From NCBI RefSeq assembly GCF_015352985.1, contig NZ_JACYXF010000059.1, positions 1-40,165 on the forward strand: a DNA stretch of 40,165 bases, given 5' to 3'. Every line of letters starts with the position of its first letter. Position 1 is the first letter of the stretch. The position numbers were made by a program, and so were the translations under genes. The notes beneath the pieces were generated by a model. It made no database searches and was not told the origin of the DNA. It saw nothing but the letters and a program-made list of their open reading frames with translations. This DNA comes from Noviherbaspirillum malthae. Lineage in GTDB: Bacteria > Pseudomonadota > Gammaproteobacteria > Burkholderiales > Burkholderiaceae_D. Shown in pieces: positions 33,027-40,165 of this stretch.

Positions 33027-34817
33027 ATGGATCACGCACCTTGGGACATGCTCAACCACCCTGAGCGGCTTGCCAGTGGCTGGCTCGGAACTCCTTACAG
33101 GGGGCAGCGTCCGCTTGACGATAGCAACAAGGATCTGGACCGCATCCTGATGGCGGCGGTTGGACGACTTACCGGAGGCATGTCGCCAATTGCCCTATGG
33201 ATGGCATATATCGACTGGATCACACACCTCCAGCTGTCGCCATCAAAGCAGCAGGAATTGCTCATTGATGGTTGGCACAAGGTGGCAAGGTGGCAGGGGT
33301 ATGCCTATGACACCATGCGGCATGCAGACAGTACGCTTGAACCCTGCGTCGATCCTCTGCCCCAGGACAAGCGCTTCGCCGATCCTGCATGGCAGCAGTG
33401 GCCATTTAGCGTCATGTACCAAGGCTTCCTGATGTCCCAGCAATGGTGGCATCGTGCGACAACAGGAATCAGTGGTGTCTCAAAACATCACGAGGAGGTT
33501 GTGACTTTTGCCGCACGACAACTACTTGACATGTTGTCGCCCTCGAATTTCGCCAGCATGAATCCCGTGGTGATCAATGAGGTGGTCCGAAGTCAGGGGC
33601 AGAATTTCATCCGCGGCGCTACGAATGCTGCCAACGACTGGCTCCATGACATCTCCGTCATACCGCACGAACACGCATTCAAGGTCGGTGAGACGCTCGC
33701 TGCCGCGCCGGGCAAGGTGATCTTCCGAAATCGGTTAATCGAACTGATCCAGTACGCGCCAGCATCATCGACTGTTCATACGACGCCGGTACTGATTGTG
33801 CCGGCGTGGATCATGAAATACTACATTCTCGACCTGTCGCCGCATAATTCACTGGTGCGCTATCTGGTTGAACAAGGGCACACCGTATTCATGATCTCCT
33901 GGAAAAATCCGGTCGCTGCAGATCGTGACCTCACCATGGATGACTACCGTAGGCTGGGGATCATGGACGCCATCGAGACCATCTGCAAGGCGACGCAATC
34001 ACCTACCCTCCATGCGGTCGGTTATTGCCTTGGCGGCACTCTGCTCTCAATTGCCGCAGCGACAATGGCACGTGATGGTGATCAGCGTCTGGCAAGCATG
34101 ACCTTGTTCGCGTCGCAAGTGGACTTCAAGGAGCCAGGCGAGCTGTCGCTGTTCATCGACGAAAGCCAGGTGGCATTGCTGGAAGCATTGATGTGGGAAC
34201 AGGGATATCTCGATAGCCGCCAGATGGCCGGTGCGTTTCAGATGCTTCGCTCCAATGACCTGATCTGGTCGCGTCGGCTGAATCACTACCTGCTTGGCCT
34301 GCCGGAGAAAGTCACGGATTTGATGGCCTGGAATATGGATACGACCCGCATGCCCTACCGGATGCATATCCAGTATCTGCGTGACCTGTTCCTTCGCAAC
34401 GACCTGGCCGAGGGCCGTTATAGCGTGAATGGGCAGCCAATTGCTTTGTCCGATATACGCGTGCCAATTTTTTCCGTCGGCACCATTACCGACCATGTCG
34501 CGCCGTGGCGATCGACTTACAAGATCCATCTGCTCACCGATACCGAAGTAACTTATTGCCTGACCAGCGGCGGGCATAATGCCGGCGTGGTTTCACCGCC
34601 CGGGCATCCCAATCGGCAATACCAGATTTCCCGACACTTGCCCACTGACCCCTATATCAACCCCGAAGATTGGCATCGCACGACGCCATCGCAGGAAGGA
34701 TCATGGTGGCCCGCGTGGGAAAGCTGGTTATCCAGCCAGTCGCCGCACCAACAAAAGCCGCCATCCATGCCGCCTGCCCTATGCGATGCGCCGGGCACCT
34801 ATGTGCTGCAGCGATAG
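33027..34817 (+). CDS. phaC: Class I-type polyhydroxyalkanoate synthase
   Basis: A 596-residue PHA synthase, normal length. It joins (R)-3-hydroxyacyl-CoA units into PHA granules. The catalytic triad is visible: C334 in the lipase-like box GYCLGG, D489 in TITDHVAPW, and H517 in GGHNAGVVSPP. The N-terminal PhaC_N domain is present. The ATG at 33027 is preferred over an upstream ATG at 32949, because the extra 26 residues are not PhaC-like and would run through the promoter region. No phaA, phaB or phasin is adjacent; the divergent MaoC-FabI gene could supply or consume substrate. It has a candidate FNR site upstream. Confidence 0.93.
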   Translation: MDHAPWDMLNHPERLASGWLGTPYRGQRPLDDSNKDLDRILMAAVGRLTGGMSPIALWMAYIDWITHLQLSPSKQQELLIDGWHKVARWQGYAYDTMRHADSTLEPCVDPLPQDKRFADPAWQQWPFSVMYQGFLMSQQWWHRATTGISGVSKHHEEVVTFAARQLLDMLSPSNFASMNPVVINEVVRSQGQNFIRGATNAANDWLHDISVIPHEHAFKVGETLAAAPGKVIFRNRLIELIQYAPASSTVHTTPVLIVPAWIMKYYILDLSPHNSLVRYLVEQGHTVFMISWKNPVAADRDLTMDDYRRLGIMDAIETICKATQSPTLHAVGYCLGGTLLSIAAATMARDGDQRLASMTLFASQVDFKEPGELSLFIDESQVALLEALMWEQGYLDSRQMAGAFQMLRSNDLIWSRRLNHYLLGLPEKVTDLMAWNMDTTRMPYRMHIQYLRDLFLRNDLAEGRYSVNGQPIALSDIRVPIFSVGTITDHVAPWRSTYKIHLLTDTEVTYCLTSGGHNAGVVSPPGHPNRQYQISRHLPTDPYINPEDWHRTTPSQEGSWWPAWESWLSSQSPHQQKPPSMPPALCDAPGTYVLQR

Positions 34818-34942
34818 AGGGCCGGAGGGCCGCCGACCCATCTTGCCGAGAACCATAAAACAAATCTGCGGCATCGTTGCCTGTCTCGCCTGCTTCGCCG
34901 TTCAAGGCATCACGGCGTTGATAAGATCAATCATGGAAGCGC

Positions 34943-37774
34943 ATGATGAAACAGTCCGTCAGCATTGACCAACCCTACACGCTTGACAACGATAGCATTG
35001 TCGCAGCTCTCGAGACGAATGCCCATGCTGGTCTGTCCTCAACTGAAGCGTTACAGCGGCTTCGTGATGACGGGCCCAATGCGCTCCGCGCCGAACCCCG
35101 CCCACCTGCCTGGCGGCAGTTCCTGCTGCACTTTCAGGATCCGCTGGTCTATCTACTGATTGCTGCTGCAACCATTGGCCTAATTGCGTGGTACATCGAA
35201 GGGCGCGCTGGCGCGCCCGTTGATACCATCGTCATTACAGCAATCATCATTCTCAATGCCATCCTGAGTTACGTGCAGGAAGTCAAGGCAGAAAACGCTG
35301 TTGCGGCACTGACTAGCATGACGGCGGCCATGTCATCGGCACTACGTGACGGAAAACCTGTCCGCATACCCACGCACGATCTGGTCCGCGGCGATTTGCT
35401 CTCATTGAGCGAGGGAGATATCGTTGGTGCAGATGCACGCCTGGTGCAGGCGTCGGCATTGCGGGTGCAGGAAGCGTCGCTGACCGGCGAAAGTGAAGCC
35501 GTGTTCAAGGATACGAGGGTACTGCGTGAACCGGTTGCGCTGGCCGACAGAACTAACATGGTTTTCAAGGGCACTACCGTTGTTCAGGGCAATGGTCTGG
35601 CCATTGTGACCGCCACCGGAATGGCTACAGAGATTGGCGCCATCGCCAGTATGCTCGACCGTACCGCAGAATCTCAGACACCGTTGCAAAAGGAAATCAG
35701 CAAGGTCGGTAAGACACTCGGTACAGTCGTGGCCCTCATTGCGGTGCTCGTTGTGGCCACAGTCCTCCTGATTACTCCAGTTCACGGGGTGGCGGAAATC
35801 GTCGAGGTGCTCCTGCTTGGGGTCTCGCTTGCCGTGGCAGCTGTGCCAGAGGGCCTGCCTGCGATCCTGTCGATTGTGCTTGCCCTGGGCGTACAACGGA
35901 TGGCGAGGCAAAATGCGATCGTCAAAAAGCTATCCTCCGTAGAAGCACTGGGGGCGGCCACAGTGATTGCATCGGACAAGACCGGCACGCTGACTCGGGC
36001 TGAAATGACGATCGAGCGCATTATCACAGCGTCTGGAACGACCCATGTCAGCGGCATCGGATATGCGCCAAAAGGTGAGATTCTATATCAAGGCGAACGG
36101 CTCGAACCAGGGCCGCTGCTCTCCGAACATGTCGTGGTTTTATGCGGCGGCAGCCTGGCCAGCAATGCCGATCTACGCAAAAGCGATGCCGGGCAATGGG
36201 AAATCCAGGGCGATCCGACCGAGGCAGCATTCCTGGTCGCTGAAGAGAAGCTGGGGGCTGCCGCGCGGCGCAAGCGGCGTTTTGAACGCATCGGTGAAAT
36301 CCCGTTCAGCTCGGAACGTAAAATGATGTCGACCCTACAGGTCGATCATGAAGATAGCGACAATATTGTCATTGTCACAAAAGGTGCGCCTGATGTATTG
36401 CTCCCGCGATGCAGCAGGATTCGCATTGGCTCCGAGACTGTCTTGCTGGACAACGCCCGACGCCAGCGCATTGTGGCCGACATCGACAGCCTTTCTGATG
36501 CGGCCCTGCGTACCCTGGCAGTCGCCTATCGTTCCTTGAAGCCGGGAGAAGACCCGCATCCAAGCGACGAGTTGGAACAGGATCTGATCTATGCCGGTAC
36601 GGTCGGCATCATTGACCCTGCACGCGAAGAAGCCGCTCTGGCAATCCGCGAAGCCCGCCATGCCGGCATTCGAGTGTTGATGATTACCGGCGACCATCCG
36701 CGCACCGCGGCGCGCATCGCAGCAGACCTCGGCATTACCGCCACCCCGGCGCCGGCGTTAACCGGCTTGGAGTTGGAAAGGATGGACCAGGCTGCCTTTG
36801 CCAGTGCGGTCAGATCGGCATCCGTGTTCGCCCGTGTCGCACCCGAGCATAAATTGCGGATCGTCGATGCGCTACAAGCCGATGGCAATGTCGTTGCCAT
36901 GACCGGCGATGGTGTCAATGATGCTCCCGCATTGAAGTCGGCGGACATTGGCATCGCGATGGGCATCACTGGCACGGAAGTGACCAAGCAAGCGGCCCGG
37001 ATGATCCTTGCTGATGACAATTTTGCAACGATTGTACGTGCGGTGCACGAGGGACGGCATATCTTCGATAACATCAGGAAGTTCTTGCGTTACCTGCTTT
37101 CATCCAACATCGGCGAGGTATTGACCATTTTCCTCGGCGTGGTTCTGGCAGGCGTCCTCGGTCTGACTGATGCTGCAGGAAGGCTTGTGTTGCCCCTGCT
37201 GGCGACCCAGATTTTATGGATCAATCTGCTGACCGATTCAGGACCTGCGCTAGCGATGGGTATGGATCCGGAAACCGATGACGTCATGGCACGTCCACCT
37301 CGCCGGCTAACTGATCGGATCATTGATGCACAGATGTGGGCAAGCGTGTTGCAGACCGGTTTCGTGATGGCTATCGTCACGTTGCTGACCATCGATTTTT
37401 ATTTGCCAAGCGGCTTGATCGAAGGCTCGCGAGATCTCGACAATGCGCGCACCGCCGGCTTTACGGTGCTGGTACTTGCCCAGCTTTACAACTGCTTTAA
37501 TGCCAGATCGGACATGACGAGCGCATTTCATCACTTGTTTGCCAACAAGTGGCTATGGGGTGCGATCGCCTTGTCGCTCCTGCTGCAGATTGCGGTCGTC
37601 CATCTGAACGTGCTCAATACTGCATTCAGTACCGCACCACTTGACCCGGAGCAGTGGCTCTTCTGTGGTGTCGTTGCCAGTACGGTGTTATGGGCATCCG
37701 AGCTTCGCAAGATGCTGCAACGCGCACGTAGAACTCATTTGCCCGCGCCGGCTAACGTAACCTTTTCCCAATAG
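34943..37774 (+). CDS. P-type ATPase, calcium-pump (type IIA) like
   Basis: A 943-residue cation pump. An N-terminal cytoplasmic domain (30-70) is followed by TGES (181-184), VPEGLP in helix M4 (301-306), DKTGT with phosphorylated D345, and TGDGVNDAP of the hinge. Helix M6 reads NLLTDSGPALAMG, keeping the N-x-x-TD ligands of SERCA-type calcium pumps. C-terminal membrane helices end at about 925. Calcium or a similar divalent cation is likely, though relatives in this genus group are poorly tested. The start is one of two tandem ATG codons at 34943. It follows phaC by 125 bp in the same direction; transcription may be shared. Confidence 0.9.
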   Translation: MMKQSVSIDQPYTLDNDSIVAALETNAHAGLSSTEALQRLRDDGPNALRAEPRPPAWRQFLLHFQDPLVYLLIAAATIGLIAWYIEGRAGAPVDTIVITAIIILNAILSYVQEVKAENAVAALTSMTAAMSSALRDGKPVRIPTHDLVRGDLLSLSEGDIVGADARLVQASALRVQEASLTGESEAVFKDTRVLREPVALADRTNMVFKGTTVVQGNGLAIVTATGMATEIGAIASMLDRTAESQTPLQKEISKVGKTLGTVVALIAVLVVATVLLITPVHGVAEIVEVLLLGVSLAVAAVPEGLPAILSIVLALGVQRMARQNAIVKKLSSVEALGAATVIASDKTGTLTRAEMTIERIITASGTTHVSGIGYAPKGEILYQGERLEPGPLLSEHVVVLCGGSLASNADLRKSDAGQWEIQGDPTEAAFLVAEEKLGAAARRKRRFERIGEIPFSSERKMMSTLQVDHEDSDNIVIVTKGAPDVLLPRCSRIRIGSETVLLDNARRQRIVADIDSLSDAALRTLAVAYRSLKPGEDPHPSDELEQDLIYAGTVGIIDPAREEAALAIREARHAGIRVLMITGDHPRTAARIAADLGITATPAPALTGLELERMDQAAFASAVRSASVFARVAPEHKLRIVDALQADGNVVAMTGDGVNDAPALKSADIGIAMGITGTEVTKQAARMILADDNFATIVRAVHEGRHIFDNIRKFLRYLLSSNIGEVLTIFLGVVLAGVLGLTDAAGRLVLPLLATQILWINLLTDSGPALAMGMDPETDDVMARPPRRLTDRIIDAQMWASVLQTGFVMAIVTLLTIDFYLPSGLIEGSRDLDNARTAGFTVLVLAQLYNCFNARSDMTSAFHHLFANKWLWGAIALSLLLQIAVVHLNVLNTAFSTAPLDPEQWLFCGVVASTVLWASELRKMLQRARRTHLPAPANVTFSQ

Positions 37775-37819
37775 ACTTCTCCGTCATATGCTTCAACGCC
37801 CTCGCCTTTTGCTCCTGCC

Positions 37820-38674
37820 ATGAAAGCAAAACTGTCGACAGCAGCATCTATCTTCGCCGGCATTGTAGTTGCCGCTGTGGGTATTGGAAGAATGAAATGG
37901 AATGCCGAAACGCGCGAACTGCGTACCCGTCTTGATGCGGCACGGCACCCAATCACATCGAAGACGGTCGACTTCAATACACTCTCGTCTCTGCCGTCGC
38001 CAGTGCAACGATTTTTTCGGACGGTGCTCAAAGACGGTCAACCCATGGTGACGGGCGTACACGTCAGACACCAGGGCACGTTCAACATGAGTGAGTCGGA
38101 TGACAAATGGTATCCGTTCACGTCGGATCAGAAGGTAGTCACGCAAAGGCCCGGGTTTGACTGGGATGGACGTATTGGTGTCTTGCCGGGTTTGAATGTT
38201 CATGTGCACGACGCCTATTTGGCTGGTGATGGCATTCTTCACGCGTCGCTGCTTGGCTTATTTACCGTTGCGCACCTGCATGGCAGTAGCGATGTGGCGG
38301 AAGGCGAACTCATGCGCTTTTTCGCAGAAGCGGCCTGGTATCCGACTGCATTGTTGCCCAGTCAAGGGGTACGTTGGCATGCCTTGGACGCCAACTCGGC
38401 GAAAGCCACGCTTGAAGACGGCAATATCAAGCTGACCCTGTTGTTTACCTTCACCGAGGCCGGGTTAATCGAGTCTGTCCGTGCCGACGCACGCGGTCGT
38501 AGTGTGAATGGGAAAATTGTACAAACTCCCTGGCAAGGACGGTTCTGGAACTACACGCAACGCGCGGGAATGTCGATACCACTTGACGGTGAAGTGATGT
38601 GGATGCTGGCAGAAGGCCCCAAGCCATACTGGCGTGGTCACATTGCCGAGATTGCCTATGAATTCGCGCAGTAG
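37820..38674 (+). CDS. DUF6544-family protein
   Basis: A 284-residue protein with one N-terminal membrane anchor at about 7-25 (TAASIFAGIVVAAVGIG) and then a globular part. It carries family landmarks LPSPVQRFFRTVL, HVRHQGTFNM, RFFAEAAWYPTALLPSQGVRW and QTPWQGRFWNYTQRAGMSIP. The family (DUF6544, formerly DUF6920) has no known function but is repeatedly near stress and membrane genes. It is 45 bp after the P-type ATPase gene and probably in the same operon. Confidence 0.8.
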   Translation: MKAKLSTAASIFAGIVVAAVGIGRMKWNAETRELRTRLDAARHPITSKTVDFNTLSSLPSPVQRFFRTVLKDGQPMVTGVHVRHQGTFNMSESDDKWYPFTSDQKVVTQRPGFDWDGRIGVLPGLNVHVHDAYLAGDGILHASLLGLFTVAHLHGSSDVAEGELMRFFAEAAWYPTALLPSQGVRWHALDANSAKATLEDGNIKLTLLFTFTEAGLIESVRADARGRSVNGKIVQTPWQGRFWNYTQRAGMSIPLDGEVMWMLAEGPKPYWRGHIAEIAYEFAQ

Positions 38675-38794
38675 ACAGGCGGGGCGGCTGGCCTTACAAA
38701 GATGGCGAAAGCTACTTTCCTAAGACTACCTCTTACCTCCCTACTGCAGGTCGTTGGTAGAGTTTTTCCGACCAAGCAGGCGCTTCCTGAAAAT

Positions 38795-39649
38795 TCAGTG
38801 AGCCATCAGCACTGGAATAGTCATCTTCTCAAGCACGGTCAGTGTTACTCCACCCCGCAGCATTTCCTGGAAACGGGAATGCCCATAGCAGCCCATCACA
38901 AGCAGATCACTTTGCGCGGTATCGCAACATGCAAGCAGCGCGCCCCCGATATCGCTGTGCCTGTCGTGTTCCTGTATCACGTTCGCTGAAATGTCATGAT
39001 GGGCGAGGTAATGAACGATATCGGCTCCGGCTACATCATTCGAGCCTGTTGGCTTCCTGCCATGGCGCAGGAGCAGTACGTCGACCTTTCCTGCACGTTC
39101 CAGCAGGGGTAAGGCATGATGCACGGCCCGGGTTGCTTCCAGGCTGCCATCCCACGCCAGCAATGGATTGTCGGCCAGTGCCTCGATTTCATGGCGATGT
39201 GGCAATACCAGAACGGGCCGTCCACTCGATACCGCAACATACTCCGGTAGGTCGTCAGCCATAGGATGGGCCGGCGCATCTGGATCCCATTGGGTAAGAA
39301 TAGTCAGGTCGCTGTACCGGGCATGCAAACTCAGGCCATCAAGTTCATCATCTGCTACCAACCTGCATTCAAAAGAGGGGAGCCCGACAGAGCGCGCCGC
39401 GTCTTCGAAGCAGGCCAGAGCCGCCTCTGCTGACTTGTGCAGACGGCCAACTTCATCATGCATCGCATCCGTGACCTGCCTGCCCTGCTGCCGGGTCCGC
39501 TCCGAAAGACGCAGATAGTGAGAAACTCCAGTGACAGCAACACCAACTATATGGGTATTGGTGTTTTTCCCAGCAAGGGAGGCGGCACGTACACGCTGTA
39601 CCATATGAGACGAATGATCGATATGGACAAGGATGGTCTTATAGGACAT
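38795..39649 (-). CDS. Universal stress protein, two-domain
   Basis: A 284-residue universal stress protein of tandem UspA type. Domain 1 (1-145) has KTILVHIDHS and a degenerate loop; domain 2 (150-284) carries the ATP-binding signature G-x-x-G-x9-G: DLLVMGCYGHSRFQEMLRGG, then VTLTVLEKM. Usp proteins of this kind increase survival under energy stress. It runs against the DUF6544 gene. In many related genomes it is part of the same anaerobic/PHA block. No FNR box was found in its upstream 150 bases. Confidence 0.9.
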   Translation of the reverse strand: MSYKTILVHIDHSSHMVQRVRAASLAGKNTNTHIVGVAVTGVSHYLRLSERTRQQGRQVTDAMHDEVGRLHKSAEAALACFEDAARSVGLPSFECRLVADDELDGLSLHARYSDLTILTQWDPDAPAHPMADDLPEYVAVSSGRPVLVLPHRHEIEALADNPLLAWDGSLEATRAVHHALPLLERAGKVDVLLLRHGRKPTGSNDVAGADIVHYLAHHDISANVIQEHDRHSDIGGALLACCDTAQSDLLVMGCYGHSRFQEMLRGGVTLTVLEKMTIPVLMAH

Positions 39650-39806
39650 TGGACATTCCGTAGTGGGTAGGATCAGTCCGGGTAGCTCAAAGCATCGGCA
39701 GCAGCCCCGTCTAGCGGTCTTCGGCTTATAGAAACAGGGTAGTTCCCCGGTTAACTATAGGCTATAGGGGCGACTTTCCGACCGCGGCTCTGTGGTTCAA
39801 TGCCAT

Positions 39807-39947
39807 GTGAACGCAACCGTAGGAGTACTTGAAAAGCTTCAGCAAGGCAGGCATACCTTACGAGAATCAGACTTGCAGCAGCTCGGTATGGCCAAATCCC
39901 TTTTGGTAGTCAAGCACCGAAAAGAACTGGGGTCGAATCTTCAATAA
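39807..39947 (+). CDS. Putative small protein of 46 residues
   Basis: A GTG-initiated frame with a protein-like composition: VNATVGVLEKLQQGRH, then RESDLQQLGMAKSLLVVKHR, ending KELGSNLQ. It is too short for most gene lists, has no clear ribosome binding site, and overlaps a minus-strand ORF. It could be a real small helical protein or chance. Confidence 0.25.
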   Translation: MNATVGVLEKLQQGRHTLRESDLQQLGMAKSLLVVKHRKELGSNLQ

Positions 39948-40121
39948 CAGGACATCATTGGTCTGGTTTGACTTAGTCCATTCCAGCAGCTGTGGGAAGC
40001 GTTTGATCATGCAGTCGGCAGCATGCTGAAGTTCCTTTGAGCCTGTCAGGATTTCTGTGTAAAGCGGGGTCATGAAATAATGCCGAAAGGGATGTTCCAT
40101 GACTGACGTAATGACCACCAA
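39867..40121 (-). CDS. Putative 84-residue ORF of unknown function
   Basis: The frame gives MEHPFRHYFMTPLYTEILTG and later KIRPQFFSVLDYQKG, with no recognisable domain. It overlaps the start of the plus-strand gene at 40099 and the small frame at 39807-39947, so at most one of these is likely real. Evidence is only the open frame. Confidence 0.25.
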   Translation of the reverse strand: MVVITSVMEHPFRHYFMTPLYTEILTGSKELQHAADCMIKRFPQLLEWTKSNQTNDVLLLKIRPQFFSVLDYQKGFGHTELLQV

Positions 40122-40165
40122 GAAGCCTAAAAAACAGAAAGCACCGCCGCCGTTTCCGGTCGAAT
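40099..40165 (+). CDS. 5' end of a further gene, product unknown
   Basis: The ATG at 40099 has AAAGGGA 6 bases upstream, a good ribosome binding site. The first 22 residues (MTDVMTTKKPKKQKA, then PPPFPVE) are Lys- and Pro-rich. A second ATG at 40111 is possible. The frame runs off the window; no product can be named. Confidence 0.5.
   Translation, partial: MTDVMTTKKPKKQKAPPPFPVE

Noticed and set aside
34918..34930. TTGATAAGATCAA just before the P-type ATPase gene, resembling an FNR box
   Set aside because: The arms are perfect but the spacer is 3 instead of 4, and the site is only 12 bases from the start codon, so no promoter of usual geometry fits.
39671..39700. A GGTAGCTCA string resembling a tRNA D-arm
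   Set aside because: No anticodon or T-arm follows at proper distance.

Overview
The window looks like chromosome of a beta-proteobacterium, most likely Burkholderiales of the Oxalobacteraceae type (Herbaspirillum, Herminiimonas or Collimonas relatives). This rests on overall protein character: an iron-regulated PiuC and TonB receptor set, abundant sensor and c-di-GMP proteins, and a PHA synthase, P-type ATPase and universal stress protein cluster typical of that order. No rRNA, tRNA or CRISPR array was seen, so the family assignment is an inference.

Layout. (1) 1-831: a broken esterase remnant and a DoxX membrane protein. (2) 911-7926: iron acquisition. A secreted helical protein with a GGE-repeat linker and the Fe(II)/2-oxoglutarate hydroxylase PiuC diverge around a good Fur box. 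They are followed by a Fur paralogue, a decayed-looking ORF, and a TonB receptor, DUF4198 and PepSY operon preceded by a second Fur-like palindrome and closed by a strong terminator. (3) 8097-10092: a CheY-like regulator, a secreted protein with five 25-residue calcium-loop repeats, and a small lipoprotein. (4) 10429-13330: nested insertion sequences. A 1377-bp ISKra4-type element with an exact 8-bp target duplication sits just behind an IS110-family transposase gene, probably in that element's right end. (5) 13527-16707: a small HTH regulator, a GNAT acetyltransferase and a hipBA toxin-antitoxin operon with four regularly spaced operators. (6) 16986-28076: an atypical Nramp transporter, two hybrid histidine kinases, a hemerythrin, and a translationally coupled HD-GYP / diguanylate cyclase pair. 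(7) 28312-31433: a TetR regulator, an Aer-like PAS chemoreceptor behind a textbook class II FNR promoter, and a CheW-like protein. (8) 31508-40165: a MaoC-FabI fusion protein divergent from PHA synthase, then a calcium-type P-ATPase, a DUF6544 protein, a universal stress protein and the start of one more gene.

How it may fit together. The right-hand half reads as an oxygen- and redox-responsive block. An FNR-type site drives the energy-taxis receptor, and a weaker site with identical promoter geometry lies in front of phaC. The most unusual gene is the fusion of an (R)-hydratase-like MaoC domain to a FabI-like enoyl reductase next to PHA synthase. In related clusters this MaoC type is, from memory, joined to phosphotransacetylase instead. 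The hipBA operator array, the 25-residue calcium repeats and the Nramp protein lacking canonical metal ligands are the other main points of interest.
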